Part shown: positions 35,069-45,735 of the stretch, piece after piece
Layout of the letters: each line of letters begins with the position of its first letter
Position numbering within the stretch: the stretch's first letter is position 1
Assembly: GCF_018623035.1 (NCBI RefSeq)
Contig: NZ_CP076023.1
Span: 2,294,001-2,358,000, forward strand
DNA: 64,000 nt
Direction of reading: 5' to 3'
Origin: Cellulomonas dongxiuzhuiae
Lineage (GTDB): Bacteria > Actinomycetota > Actinomycetes > Actinomycetales > Cellulomonadaceae
Position numbers and translations under genes: made by a program
The notes under the pieces: model-generated
Seen by the model: the letters and a program-made list of their open reading frames with translations, nothing else
What the model was told of the DNA's origin: nothing
Databases searched by the model: none

Positions 35069-35866
35069 TCAGGCCGTGACCGCACCCGTCGCGTGGGCGG
35101 ACCAGCGGCCGTCGACGTGGTCCAGACGCAGCGGGACGTCGAACGCACCGGAGAGGTTCTCGGCGGTCAGCGTCTCGTCGATCGGCCCGGCGGCGAACAC
35201 CCGGCCGGCGCGCAGCAGCAGCAGGTGCGTGAAGCCCGGGGGGATCTCCTCGACGTGGTGCGTGACGAGCACCAGCGCGGGTGAGCGCCGGTCCCGCGCG
35301 AGCTCGGCCAGCGCGCCGACGAGCTCCTCCCGTCCCCCCAGGTCGAGGCCTGCGGCGGGCTCGTCGAGGAGCAGCAGCTCGGGATCGCTCATGAGGCTGC
35401 GGGCGATCTGCACGCGCTTGCGCTCCCCCTCGGACAGGGTGCCGAACCAGCGCTCCGCGAGGTGGGCGACGCCGAAGGCCGCGAGCAGGTCCGTCGCACG
35501 CGCCTCGTCGACGGTCTCGTACGCCTCGCGCCAGCGACCCGTCACGCCGTAGGCCGCGGTCAGCACGACGTCCCGCACGGTCTCGCCCGACGGGATGCGG
35601 TCGGCGAGCGCCGCGCTGGCGAGGCCGATCCGGGGCCGCAGCTCGAACACGTCGGTGGCACCCAGGCGCGCACCCAGCAGGGTCGCGGTGCCGGACGTCG
35701 GGTGCATGCGACCGGAGGCCACCTGCAGCAGGGTCGTCTTGCCGGCGCCGTTGCGACCCAGCACCACCCAGCGCTCCGCGTCCTGGACGCGCCACGACAG
35801 GTCCTCGAGGATCGTCGTCGCCCCCCGGCGGATCGTCACGTCCTGCAGGTCGAGCACGTCGGTCAT
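35069..35866 (-). CDS. ABC transporter ATP-binding protein (stand-alone)
   Basis: A 265-residue ATPase. Walker A is GRNGAGKTT (residues 38-46), the signature LSEGERKRV, and Walker B LLLLDEPAAG. No permease or binding-protein gene is near, so the partner is unknown; such orphan ATPases (YlmA-like) may serve a separate permease or act in the cytosol. TAGGGT on the minus strand (plus 35875-35880) lies eight bases before ATG 35866, so the mRNA is probably leaderless. Confidence 0.85.
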   Translation of the reverse strand: MTDVLDLQDVTIRRGATTILEDLSWRVQDAERWVVLGRNGAGKTTLLQVASGRMHPTSGTATLLGARLGATDVFELRPRIGLASAALADRIPSGETVRDVVLTAAYGVTGRWREAYETVDEARATDLLAAFGVAHLAERWFGTLSEGERKRVQIARSLMSDPELLLLDEPAAGLDLGGREELVGALAELARDRRSPALVLVTHHVEEIPPGFTHLLLLRAGRVFAAGPIDETLTAENLSGAFDVPLRLDHVDGRWSAHATGAVTA

Positions 35867-35874
35867 GTCCACAG

Positions 35875-35880
35875 ACCCTA
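35875..35880 (-). promoter_or_regulatory. Leaderless -10 hexamer for the 35866 ABC gene
   Basis: TAGGGT on the minus strand, eight bases before the ATG. Confidence 0.45.
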
Positions 35881-35953
35881 ACCGTCCCGGGGTGCCCGAC
35901 ATGCCGTGGGCGCGCGTCCCGGTCGATCTCACAGTGCCGGGAGGCGCCGGGAC

Positions 35954-36979
35954 TCACAGTTCGATCGTCAGCATCGTCGACGAGTGCGCGACCTCGTAGC
36001 CCAGCGCGGCGTAGAGGCCGTGGGCACCGGACGGGTTCTCCGTGTCGACGTCCAGCTCGGCGTACTCGATGCCGTCGTCCGCGTACGCGCGCATCACCGT
36101 GGCGAGAAGCGCGACCGCGAGGCGACGTCCGCGCCACTCGCGGCGCACCCCGAGCAGCTCGGTGTACCCGGACGAGAACCCGGCCGCGGCCCAGTCATGC
36201 TCGTACCGCCCGGAGACCGCGTAGCCGGCGACCCGGTCTGCGTCGTCGAGGGCGACGAACGACCAGGTCGGGGCGAACATCGCCCGGCCCTGGCGCCACT
36301 GCTCCGGCGTTCGGGGCTCCGAGCCCCAGTGGTCGGCGAACACGTCGTTGTGGGCGCGTCGGACCGCGTCGTCCAGCTCGGGCGCCCACGGCACCACGCG
36401 CGCGCCGTCGACCTGCGGCACGTCGGGCAGCGCGAGGCCCAGGGCCCGACGCATCTCGGTGTAGTAGCGGATGGGTCGGAAGCCGGCGGCCTCGTACACG
36501 CGGGCCACCTCCGGCGTCGCGTCGTCGCAGTACGTGGCGATCCGTGCCGGGAGCTCCTTGCCGGACCCCGCGAGCAGCTGCCGCGCGCGCGCCTGCGACC
36601 ATGCCACCAGCGCGGTGCCGACGCCACGACCGCGCCATGCGGGGTCGACGGTGCCCTCGACGAAGGCCCGCACGACACGCTCGTCGCCCGGGGAGGTGTC
36701 AGCGTGCGCCCAGGCGCGCGCCGTCCCGTCGGCGTCGAACCCCAGGAGAGTGTCCAGCCGCAGGTCGCGCCACTCCCCCGTGAGCTCCTGGGTCGTCTCG
36801 GCCTCCGAGGCCCGGTACGGCAGGCCGTCGGCCTCCTGCGAGCGGACCCGCAACGCGGTGATCCGCGCGGCGTCCTGCACCGTCGCCGGCCGCCAGGCCA
36901 GGCCGAGGTCGGGTCCGGGGACCGGGACGTGCGCGGGTGCCGCCGCGCGGACGTCCAGGGGGGCGATCGTGTCAGTCAT
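35954..36979 (-). CDS. Tandem GNAT-domain acetyltransferase
   Basis: A 341-residue protein with two GNAT domains. The first (about 30-190) has VDPAWRGRGVGTALV with the acetyl-CoA-binding R-G-x-G-x-A pattern, and the second (about 190-341) has VRREWRGRRLAVALL and the terminal LYAALGYE. Two-domain GNATs in actinobacteria include mycothiol synthase and aminoglycoside-type enzymes; the substrate here is not evident. ATG 36979 is preferred; an in-frame GTG at 36985 is close by. It is followed (in its own direction) by the stand-alone ABC ATPase gene. Confidence 0.8.
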   Translation of the reverse strand: MTDTIAPLDVRAAAPAHVPVPGPDLGLAWRPATVQDAARITALRVRSQEADGLPYRASEAETTQELTGEWRDLRLDTLLGFDADGTARAWAHADTSPGDERVVRAFVEGTVDPAWRGRGVGTALVAWSQARARQLLAGSGKELPARIATYCDDATPEVARVYEAAGFRPIRYYTEMRRALGLALPDVPQVDGARVVPWAPELDDAVRRAHNDVFADHWGSEPRTPEQWRQGRAMFAPTWSFVALDDADRVAGYAVSGRYEHDWAAAGFSSGYTELLGVRREWRGRRLAVALLATVMRAYADDGIEYAELDVDTENPSGAHGLYAALGYEVAHSSTMLTIEL

Positions 36980-37063
36980 GGGCACCAGCCTCGCGTGCGT
37001 GTCGCGCGCAGGCCACCGGTTTGTGTGCGACGCACGCCGTCCTGGTGTCGTGCGCCGGTGCGC

Positions 37064-39205
<2,142 letters not shown>

Positions 39206-39212
39206 GGCGCCG

Positions 39213-39218
39213 ATGCTA
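39213..39218 (-). promoter_or_regulatory. Leaderless -10 hexamer for parE
   Basis: TAGCAT on the minus strand, seven bases before GTG 39205. Confidence 0.5.
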
Positions 39219-39326
39219 TCCGGGTGGGCCCCTGCCACCCGTCCCGCCATGCCGCTCGCCGCCGGTGGCGACGCCCGGACCATGTGTCGGCCCTGTGACG
39301 CGTGTGGCACCTCACGTTGCACCAGG

Positions 39327-39342
39327 GTCACGAACGCGTGAC
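39327..39342. promoter_or_regulatory. Inverted repeat between parE and the DUF7455 gene
   Basis: GTCACG-AACG-CGTGAC has perfect 6-bp arms. It lies in the 235-base divergent gap together with further GTGACG/CACG words, and is a candidate operator for one or both genes. Confidence 0.35.
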
Positions 39343-39440
39343 ACCTCGTCACGATCTTGTACGCAGAGAGCGAACCACCTGCCTTCGAGGGCACGAATCC
39401 GAGGAGCGGGTGGTTGTATGGAGATGTGACAGGGACGACG

Positions 39441-39656
39441 ATGGAATCCAGGACCCCGCTGACGGCTGCCGACCGCTGCGACCGCTGCAACGCACAGGCC
39501 TATGTCCGCGTCGTGCTCCCGGTCGGTGAGCTGCTGTTCTGCGCCCACCACGCGCGGGAGCACGCGCCCAAGTTCGCATCGGTCGCGACGCACGTCCAGG
39601 ACGAGACGGACCGGCTGCTCGCCGAGCACGGTGCGGGCCCCGGCGCAGCCGGCTGA
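39441..39656 (+). CDS. DUF7455 small zinc-finger-like protein
   Basis: A 71-residue protein. CDRCNAQAYVRVVLPVG and LLFCAHHAREH place Cys-x2-Cys and Cys-x2-His (C-A-H-H) pairs that could bind one zinc ion. Members of this family (DUF7455) are found in most actinobacteria next to the primary sigma factor gene, as here. No function is established. ATG 39441 is chosen; a GTG at 39426 is in frame. A good terminator follows. Confidence 0.8.
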   Translation: MESRTPLTAADRCDRCNAQAYVRVVLPVGELLFCAHHAREHAPKFASVATHVQDETDRLLAEHGAGPGAAG

Positions 39657-39681
39657 CGAGCGCACCACCACGAGCCACGTA

Positions 39682-39707
39682 GGCCCCGGACCCCACGGTC
39701 CGGGGCC
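39682..39707 (+). terminator. Terminator after the DUF7455 gene
   Basis: GGCCCCGGACC, loop CCAC, GGTCCGGGGCC: a perfect 11-bp stem followed by TTCGTCGT. Confidence 0.75.
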
Positions 39708-39761
39708 TTCGTCGTGCCGGTGGAGGTGCTCGATGCGCGCCGTCCCGGGTGCACGGACGCC

Positions 39762-39795
39762 GAGAGCCCGGCCCCTCGGTGCGGGCCGGGCTCTC
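39762..39795 (-). terminator. Terminator after the sigma factor gene
   Basis: GAGAGCCCGGCCC (39762-39774) pairs with GGGCCGGGCTCTC (39783-39795) over 13 bp with an 8-base loop, 19 bases beyond the sigA stop. No T-run is present. Confidence 0.6.
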
Positions 39796-39813
39796 GGGGA
39801 CGTCAGGTGGCCG

Positions 39814-41349
39814 TCAGTCGAGGTAGTCGCGCAGCACCTGCGAGCGCGACGGGTGACGCAGCTTCGACATCGTCTTGGACTCGATCTGGCGGATGCGCTC
39901 GCGCGTCACGCCGTACACCTTGCCGATCTCGTCGAGCGTCTTGGGCTGGCCGTCGGTCAGGCCGAACCGCATGGAGACCACGCCGGCCTCGCGCTCCGAG
40001 AGCGTGTCGAGGACCTGGTGCAGCTGCTCCTGCAGCAGCGTGAAGCTCACGGCGTCCGCGGGCACGACCGCCTCGGAGTCCTCGATGAGGTCACCGAACT
40101 CGCTGTCGCCGTCCTCACCGAGGGGCGTGTGCAGCGAGATGGGCTCGCGACCGTACTTCTGGACCTCGACGACCTTCTCAGGCGTCATGTCGAGCTCCTT
40201 GGCCAGCTCCTCCGGCGTGGGCTCGCGGCCCAGGTCCTGGAGCATCTGGCGCTGCACGCGGGCGAGCTTGTTGATGACCTCGACCATGTGCACCGGGATG
40301 CGGATCGTGCGGGCCTGGTCGGCCATCGCCCGGGTGATCGCCTGCCGGATCCACCACGTGGCGTACGTCGAGAACTTGTAGCCCTTGGTGTAGTCGAACT
40401 TCTCGACCGCGCGGATCAGACCGAGGTTCCCCTCCTGGATGAGGTCCAGGAAGAGCATGCCGCGGCCCGTGTAGCGCTTGGCGAGGGAGACGACCAGACG
40501 CAGGTTCGCCTCGAGCAGGTGGTTCTTGGCCCGCCGACCGTCCTGCGCGATCCACTCCAGCTCGCGACGCATCTTCGGCTCGAGCGTGTCGCGGATCTCC
40601 GCGAGCTTCTCGTCGGCGAACAGGCCGGCCTCGATGCGCTTGGCGAGCTCGACCTCCTGCTCGGCGTTCAGCAGCGCGACCTTGCCGATCTGCTTGAGGT
40701 AGTCCTTGACGGGGTCCGCGGTGGCGCCGGCCGTGACGACCTGCTGCGCGGGGGCGTCGTCGTCGTCCGCGTCGGAGTAGACGAAGCCCGTGTCCTCGGG
40801 CTCGTCCTCCTTCTTCGCGACCGCCGGCTTCGCCTCGGTCTCGTCGGCGACCTCCTCGGTGTCGTCCGCCTCGACCTCGACCGTGTCGGCGACCTCGACG
40901 TCCTCCAGCTCGGTGACGTCGACGTCGACGACCTCGTCGACGGCCTCGTCCGTCACCTCGGACGCCTTGGCGGCAGCACCCTTCGCCGTCGTCTTCGCGG
41001 CGGCCGTCTTGGTGCCGACCGTCTTGGCAGCGGCGGACTTCGTGGCGGCCCTGGCCGGCTTGACGGCGCCGTCGGTGACGGTCGCCTTCGCGGCAGGGCG
41101 CGACTTCGCGCTCGTCGCCGCGACGGCCCGACCGGCAGAACCAAGGTCGTTCACGTCGACGCCTGCCGTACCGAGACCTCGGACGACGGCACGCAGCCTC
41201 TTGGGGTCCTCGACGCCGGCAGCCTCGCAGGCGGCGCGAACCGAGGCGCTGTCGACGCTCCCGTGGGTCCGTCCACGCATGACCAGCTCCTGCAGCGCAG
41301 GGTGCTGGAACTCACGCGGGAGCGCGGGGTGGGGGGTCTGGGACGTCAA
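39814..41349 (-). CDS. sigA: RNA polymerase primary sigma factor (SigA/RpoD)
   Basis: A 511-residue sigma-70. The N-terminal 220 residues are Ala/Lys/Glu/Asp-rich and variable. Conserved parts are region 1.2 ([16 protein letters not shown]), region 2 ([20 protein letters not shown], then [20 protein letters not shown]), region 3 and region 4.2 ([20 protein letters not shown]). It directs transcription from the main promoters. TTG 41349 with GAAAGG about nine bases upstream is preferred, since the conserved N terminus ([19 protein letters not shown]) starts there; ATG 41280 is an alternative. It is a single gene with its own promoter and hairpin. Confidence 0.92.
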   Translation of the reverse strand: MTSQTPHPALPREFQHPALQELVMRGRTHGSVDSASVRAACEAAGVEDPKRLRAVVRGLGTAGVDVNDLGSAGRAVAATSAKSRPAAKATVTDGAVKPARAATKSAAAKTVGTKTAAAKTTAKGAAAKASEVTDEAVDEVVDVDVTELEDVEVADTVEVEADDTEEVADETEAKPAVAKKEDEPEDTGFVYSDADDDDAPAQQVVTAGATADPVKDYLKQIGKVALLNAEQEVELAKRIEAGLFADEKLAEIRDTLEPKMRRELEWIAQDGRRAKNHLLEANLRLVVSLAKRYTGRGMLFLDLIQEGNLGLIRAVEKFDYTKGYKFSTYATWWIRQAITRAMADQARTIRIPVHMVEVINKLARVQRQMLQDLGREPTPEELAKELDMTPEKVVEVQKYGREPISLHTPLGEDGDSEFGDLIEDSEAVVPADAVSFTLLQEQLHQVLDTLSEREAGVVSMRFGLTDGQPKTLDEIGKVYGVTRERIRQIESKTMSKLRHPSRSQVLRDYLD

Positions 41350-41417
41350 GAAACGACCTTTCGTCAGCGCGGCAACCGGAACCGTGGAGAGTCCGAAGGA
41401 CCGGGAGACAGACAGAT

Positions 41418-41423
41418 ATTGTA
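41418..41423 (-). promoter_or_regulatory. Candidate -10 of the sigA promoter
   Basis: TACAAT on the minus strand, about 70 bases before the TTG start, in a locally AT-rich patch. No clear -35 is seen. Confidence 0.45.
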
Positions 41424-41630
41424 CCGACCCGCGGAGGCCTGCCGCGCGTGCAGCCGCGCGCGTCGCCGGCGGCACGTGGATCGCTCCCCGGGGTCGACCT
41501 GCTGCAACACCGCGAGGGGCCAGGTCATTCCCGACGCGCGCATCCGGGCGCGCCGCGCGTCACGCACCGCACCGGGCTGGGGGCCGCATGCGAGCTCGGG
41601 CGAGGCGACACCGCCGCCGATGCCCGCGTG

Positions 41631-42023
41631 TCAGCCTGCGGGCTTGACCGTAAGCACGGGGCACGGCGCGTCGAAGAGGACCCGCTGCGCGTTGGACCCG
41701 AGGATCAGCTTGCCCACAGGGCTCCGCCGACGCAGACCCAGCACGACGAGCTGCGCCCCGACCTCCTCGGCGGTGCTGATGAGGTCGTCGGCGACGTCGC
41801 CCCCGGCGAGCAGCCGGACGTCGTGCTCGACGCCCTGCGCCGTGAGGTCGTCGCGCACCTCGCCCAGCGCCTGCTCGACCTCCGCCCGACGTTCCGGCGT
41901 CTCGTCGCGGCGCACGCTGAGGACCACGACCACCGGGACGGACCGGCGTCGAGCCTCCTCCACGGCGGCGTCCAACGCTGCGTGCCCCTCGGGGGTCGCC
42001 AGGTAGCCGACCACGATTCCCAT
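41631..42023 (-). CDS. Universal stress protein (UspA family)
   Basis: A 130-residue single-domain Usp. The family's ATP-binding motif G-x2-G-x9-G-(S/T) fits the segment GLRRRSPVGKLILGS near residues 97-111 (SPVGKLILGSNAQRVL). ATP-binding Usps act as dimeric regulators under stress. The gene starts with ATG 42023 after GGAGGAGCG. It lies upstream of sigA on the same strand, separated by about 280 bases, so it is a separate unit. Confidence 0.85.
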   Translation of the reverse strand: MGIVVGYLATPEGHAALDAAVEEARRRSVPVVVVLSVRRDETPERRAEVEQALGEVRDDLTAQGVEHDVRLLAGGDVADDLISTAEEVGAQLVVLGLRRRSPVGKLILGSNAQRVLFDAPCPVLTVKPAG

Positions 42024-42208
42024 CGCCGCTCCTCCTCCTGGCCCCTGCCGGCCTCGACGGCGACGCTACCCGAGCGCGAGGCCTGCCACGACCTCGACAG
42101 GTGCGCGACGCACCACCACTGACCGGCGACGACGCGCGCCCGCCCACCAGCACCGACGCACCCGATCGGCCGCACCGTCGCCCGCGACGGCCGCTCCCGA
42201 CGCCGCGG

Positions 42209-43330
42209 TCATGGCTGCCGACGCACCCACCCGGGCGCCAGCCCGGCCTCGACTGCGCTGCGCATGAGCCGAGCGAGCCGGTACTCCGGGTCGTCGTCCA
42301 GCGCCCGCTCGAGCAGCACGGCGGCGCGCGCGCCGTCACCCTGCCACCAGGCCACGGTCGCGAGCAGCGTCGAGGCCGGCGCCTGCGCGCCGCGCCTGCC
42401 GTGCGCCACGACGTCCTCGAGGGCGTCGCGCACTGCACGCACCGACTCGTCCGGGTGTCGCCCGTCCCCCGGGTCCACCAGACGTCCGATCGCCGCACGC
42501 ACCTCGGCGTCCTCGTCCGGACCGGCCTGGGTGAGCGTCCGCTCGGGCAGCGAGCCGGCGTCCGGGAGGCAGGCGACGAGAACCGCGTCACGGACCCGGC
42601 GGTCGGCGAGCCCCGCCTCGACCCGGCCCAGCAGCGCCGGTCGCGACACCGGGACCGCCCGCTCCGTGGACGGGCGGACGACCAGCGCGCGCCACGCGGC
42701 CAGGGACTCCGACCGCCACCGCGCCAGCTCCTGCGGCCCGCTCGCCGCCGCTCGCACCCGAGCGTCCGCACGGCGCCGACGCACCCGTGCGACGGCACGG
42801 CGGGCTGCGGGCGGCGCGGTCGCCACATGTCCCAACGACTCACGTCCAGCGGCCACCACGGACCCGGCCAGCACCATCTCGGCGCCCGCCCGGGTGGCCT
42901 GCAGGTCGCTCAGTGGGTGCCCCTGAGGTGGGCAGCACGTGTCCTGGCACGAGCGGCAGCGGAAGGTGGTGTCACCGACGAGCACCACCTCGACGCCGCC
43001 GAAGGGCACGTCGAAGGCCTCGGCCACGTGCGAGGCCGCAGCCTCGGCGAGCCCGGCGCCCGCAGGGACGGAGGTCTCGGCGTAAACGACGAGGACGGCA
43101 CGTCGGGCGCCGTCGCGGTGCAGGTGCGTCGCCAGCGACCGGGCGACCTGCGGGCCGTGCGTCGGGTCGGCGACGTCGCCGAGGTCGACCCGCGCCACCA
43201 TGCCCACCTGCCCCCGTGGCCCCCGCAGACTCACCGCGACGGCGCTGTCGCGGGGCTGGAAGCCGAGGAGGTGCGGGACGAGAGCGAGCAGCTCGCGCGG
43301 CTCGCCGAGCCGGAGGAGGAGAGGTTCCAT
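42209..43330 (-). CDS. DUF4192 domain protein
   Basis: A 373-residue protein. The N terminus (LGEPRELLALVPHLLGFQPR, then DSAVAVSLRG) is the DUF4192 signature. A Cys-rich spot FRCRSCQDTCCPPQGHPL near 118-135 could bind a metal. The middle is Arg/Ala-rich and helical, and the C-terminal third (LLATVAWWQGDGARAAVLLE) resembles a TPR-like helix pair. Actinobacterial DUF4192 proteins have no known role. ATG 43330 begins the conserved part. Confidence 0.8.
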   Translation of the reverse strand: MEPLLLRLGEPRELLALVPHLLGFQPRDSAVAVSLRGPRGQVGMVARVDLGDVADPTHGPQVARSLATHLHRDGARRAVLVVYAETSVPAGAGLAEAAASHVAEAFDVPFGGVEVVLVGDTTFRCRSCQDTCCPPQGHPLSDLQATRAGAEMVLAGSVVAAGRESLGHVATAPPAARRAVARVRRRRADARVRAAASGPQELARWRSESLAAWRALVVRPSTERAVPVSRPALLGRVEAGLADRRVRDAVLVACLPDAGSLPERTLTQAGPDEDAEVRAAIGRLVDPGDGRHPDESVRAVRDALEDVVAHGRRGAQAPASTLLATVAWWQGDGARAAVLLERALDDDPEYRLARLMRSAVEAGLAPGWVRRQP

Positions 43331-43452
43331 GTGCCCACCGAAGCGCGCCACGCGCGCACCGTGGGGCGTGCGGGTCGGACCTGTGGGCCCGCCTCGGCCG
43401 GGCCGGGCCTGTGGTCGGCTCGCGCGCCCGTCCCACGACCGCGCGGTCGCGC

Positions 43453-43458
43453 TAACCT
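43453..43458 (+). promoter_or_regulatory. Leaderless -10 hexamer for the lipoprotein gene
   Basis: TAACCT, six bases before GTG 43465. Confidence 0.5.
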
Positions 43459-43464
43459 GGCGCC

Positions 43465-43980
43465 GTGCCCCGTACGACTCTCCTCGCCCTGGCAGCCGCG
43501 ACGCTGCTCGGCCTGGGCCTCGTGACCGGCTGCACGACGAGCACCGCGCCGCCCGCCGCCCCCTCCGGGTCCACCGCGACGCCCACACCCACGCCCGGCG
43601 AGTCCCTGCTCACGGACGACATCGCGGACGGCACCGCGGTCGGCACGCTGGCCCCGAGCTTCCCGGCGGACCTGGTGCCGGTGCCGCCCGACGCCGAGGT
43701 GCTGGTGTCCTCCGCCGAGCCCGCCGGCGACGCGACGCTCCGCATCAGCCTCAACGTCCGGACCGGCCAGGACACCGCCGGCCTGGTGGAAGCCGTCCGG
43801 GCACCGCTGCTGGCCGCAGGCTTCACCGAGTCGGCGCCACCGGCGGTCGAGGCCGGCCTCGCGGCCCAGACCACGTTCTCCCGCTCCGCGGGGTCGGAGC
43901 TGCTGGTCGTGGGCGTGCTCGACCGGGACGGCATGCGGACCATGACCCTCGGTGGGACGGTGGCGGCGCCCGCGCCCTAG
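43465..43980 (+). CDS. Putative lipoprotein
   Basis: A 171-residue protein with a lipoprotein signal peptide: a short basic start, hydrophobic LLALAAATLLGLGLV, and lipobox VTGC at residues 20-23. After the Cys comes a Thr/Pro/Ser linker and a roughly 120-residue soluble domain of alternating strands and helices that I do not recognise. It would be anchored on the outer face of the cytoplasmic membrane. The stop codon TAG is part of the TAGGGT hexamer before the next gene. Confidence 0.8.
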   Translation: MPRTTLLALAAATLLGLGLVTGCTTSTAPPAAPSGSTATPTPTPGESLLTDDIADGTAVGTLAPSFPADLVPVPPDAEVLVSSAEPAGDATLRISLNVRTGQDTAGLVEAVRAPLLAAGFTESAPPAVEAGLAAQTTFSRSAGSELLVVGVLDRDGMRTMTLGGTVAAPAP

Positions 43981-43983
43981 GGT
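43978..43983 (+). promoter_or_regulatory. Leaderless -10 hexamer for the prenyl synthase gene
   Basis: TAGGGT overlaps the stop codon of the lipoprotein gene and ends six bases before GTG 43990. Confidence 0.45.
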
Positions 43984-43989
43984 GGGCAC

Positions 43990-45108
43990 GTGCCCACCGC
44001 GAACGCTGCTCTGGTCGACCGTGAGAACCTGCGCGCCGGCGTGGACGCGGCCCTCGCCCGGCACGTCGCCGGTCTGCGCGAGACCTGCCGCGCGATCAGC
44101 CCGGACGCCGCACCGCTGGCCGACGCGGTCGAGAGCATGCTCGCCGGCGGCAAGCGGCTGCGTGCCGCCTTCTGCTACTGGTCGTGGCGCGCGCACGGCG
44201 GGACGCCGGGCGACGGGCGGGAGCAGGCGGTCCTGCGCGCAGGTGCCGCGCTCGAGCTCTTCCAGGCGGCGGCGCTCTTCCACGACGACGTCATGGACGA
44301 CTCCAGCACGCGTCGCGGCCGGCCGACCGCGCACCGCGTCTTCGCGGACGACCACCGGGCGGGCGTGCGTCGGGGCGAGCCGCGGCGCTTCGGGGACGGT
44401 GCCGCGATCCTCCTCGGCGACCTGGCTCTCGTCGCGAGCGACGACGAGATGACGCGCGCCCTGGCCGACCTGCCGGCGCCCGTCGCGCACATCGCGCACG
44501 CGGTGTTCGCGGACATGCGGACCGAGGTGACGGTCGGGCAGTACCTCGACCTTGTCGCCCAGACCATGCCGTGGGGCGATCCGCAGGAGGACGAGCGGCG
44601 GGCACGCGACGTCGTGCGGGCGAAGTCCGCGCGCTACAGCGTCGAGCACCCGATCGTGCTGGGCGCCGCGCTCGCCGGCGCCGACGAGGCCGCCGTCGCC
44701 GGCTGCCGCGCCGTCGGGCTCCCGCTCGGTGAGGCGTTCCAGCTCCGCGACGACCTGCTCGGCGTGCTCGGCGACCCGTCCACGACGGGCAAGCCGACCG
44801 GCGACGACCTGCGCGAGGGCAAGCGCACGGTCCTGGTCGCGCGGGCCCTCGCCCGGGCGACCGCCGCGGGCGACGCCGGAGCCGTGGACGTCCTGACGAG
44901 CGGCGTCGGGGACCCGCACCTCGACGCCGCGGGCGTCGCGACCCTCACCGAGCTGCTCGTGCGCACGGGTGCGGTGGCGGAGGTCGAGCAGCTCATCGAC
45001 GAGCTCTGCACCGAGGCCTTCGCGCAGATCGAGGCACGCGACTGGCCCGAGCCCGCGCGCAGCGCACTCGTCGACCTCGCGCACGCGGCGGTCCAGCGCG
45101 CCGCCTGA
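43990..45108 (+). CDS. Polyprenyl (geranylgeranyl/farnesyl-type) diphosphate synthase
   Basis: A 372-residue trans-prenyltransferase. The first Asp-rich motif is HDDVMDD (D99-D104), the second QLRDDLLG near 252, and GKRLR (54-58) and KSARYSVEHP are further substrate-binding motifs. It condenses isopentenyl diphosphate with allylic diphosphates to give C15-C20 or longer prenyl chains for quinones, carotenoids or lipid carriers. The bulky residues before the first motif would decide the chain length; I cannot settle that. Position matches idsA2 in M. tuberculosis (next to Rv2175c). Confidence 0.85.
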   Translation: MPTANAALVDRENLRAGVDAALARHVAGLRETCRAISPDAAPLADAVESMLAGGKRLRAAFCYWSWRAHGGTPGDGREQAVLRAGAALELFQAAALFHDDVMDDSSTRRGRPTAHRVFADDHRAGVRRGEPRRFGDGAAILLGDLALVASDDEMTRALADLPAPVAHIAHAVFADMRTEVTVGQYLDLVAQTMPWGDPQEDERRARDVVRAKSARYSVEHPIVLGAALAGADEAAVAGCRAVGLPLGEAFQLRDDLLGVLGDPSTTGKPTGDDLREGKRTVLVARALARATAAGDAGAVDVLTSGVGDPHLDAAGVATLTELLVRTGAVAEVEQLIDELCTEAFAQIEARDWPEPARSALVDLAHAAVQRAA

Positions 45109-45119
45109 CGTCCCTGCGT

Positions 45120-45137
45120 CGTCCGCCCGTGCGGACG
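45120..45137. terminator. Small hairpin between convergent prenyl synthase and Rv2175c-like genes
   Basis: CGTCCGC, loop CCGT, GCGGACG: a 7-bp stem within the 39-base gap. Possible bidirectional terminator. Confidence 0.35.
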
Positions 45138-45147
45138 CGCCGGCCGG

Positions 45148-45558
45148 CTAGAGGAGCGCCTGGGCCACGCGCCGTACCTCGGTCTTGCGGCCGGCCCGCA
45201 GCGCCACGATCGGCGCGACCCCGAGGGTCTCCTCCTGCGTGAAGAGCCACTCGATCGTCTCCTCGTCGGAGAAGCCGTCGTCGCCCAGCACGGTCAGGGT
45301 GCCCTGCAGCGCCGCCAGGACGGCCCACGGCCGGTCGGCGGAGGGCGCGTCGGGGGCGGCCGGGTTGGAGAGGTGGCCGGGCACGAGGCAGTCGGCCGGC
45401 ACGCTCAGCACGGGCGGGGTGCCCCGCCGCACGCCGACGAGCCGCCGCTCCTGCAGGAGGCGACGCACCCTGCCCGCGTCCACGCCGAGCATCTCCGCAA
45501 CGTCGGGAACGGTCAGCCAGCTGCCGACGAGAAGGTCCAGATCCGAGGTCGAACTCAC
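45148..45558 (-). CDS. Rv2175c-like DNA-binding protein
   Basis: A 136-residue protein. The N-terminal winged helix (WLTVPDVAEMLGVDAGRVRR) is followed by a C-terminal domain (VLAALQGTLTVLGDDGFSDE, then WLFTQEETLG) like that of M. tuberculosis Rv2175c. There the protein binds DNA and is a substrate of the kinase PknL, whose gene lies nearby. A PASTA kinase is encoded two genes away here, so the pairing may be conserved. GTG 45558 has TAGGCT (plus 45565-45570) six bases upstream and no RBS. Confidence 0.8.
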   Translation of the reverse strand: MSSTSDLDLLVGSWLTVPDVAEMLGVDAGRVRRLLQERRLVGVRRGTPPVLSVPADCLVPGHLSNPAAPDAPSADRPWAVLAALQGTLTVLGDDGFSDEETIEWLFTQEETLGVAPIVALRAGRKTEVRRVAQALL

Positions 45559-45564
45559 CCGGTC

Positions 45565-45570
45565 AGCCTA
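45565..45570 (-). promoter_or_regulatory. Leaderless -10 hexamer for the Rv2175c-like gene
   Basis: TAGGCT on the minus strand, six bases before GTG 45558. Confidence 0.5.
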
Positions 45571-45735
45571 CGGGTCCCGCGCGCGGAGACCGTCATCCGG
45601 CCCGCGGGGTTTCCGTCCTGGACATTCTCGTCTAGCGTCGAAGTTCGTCACACCCGTCACACGCGCACCACGCGTCACGTCCGTGCCGCTCCGCGCACAC
45701 CGCACCACATGCTCCACAACCGCCCTGGGGGGGCC

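Noticed and set aside
45559..45735. Possible c-di-AMP (ydaO) riboswitch before the LysM gene
   Set aside because: Such riboswitches precede many actinobacterial cell-wall hydrolases, but the leader is short and I could not find the conserved core or a terminator.
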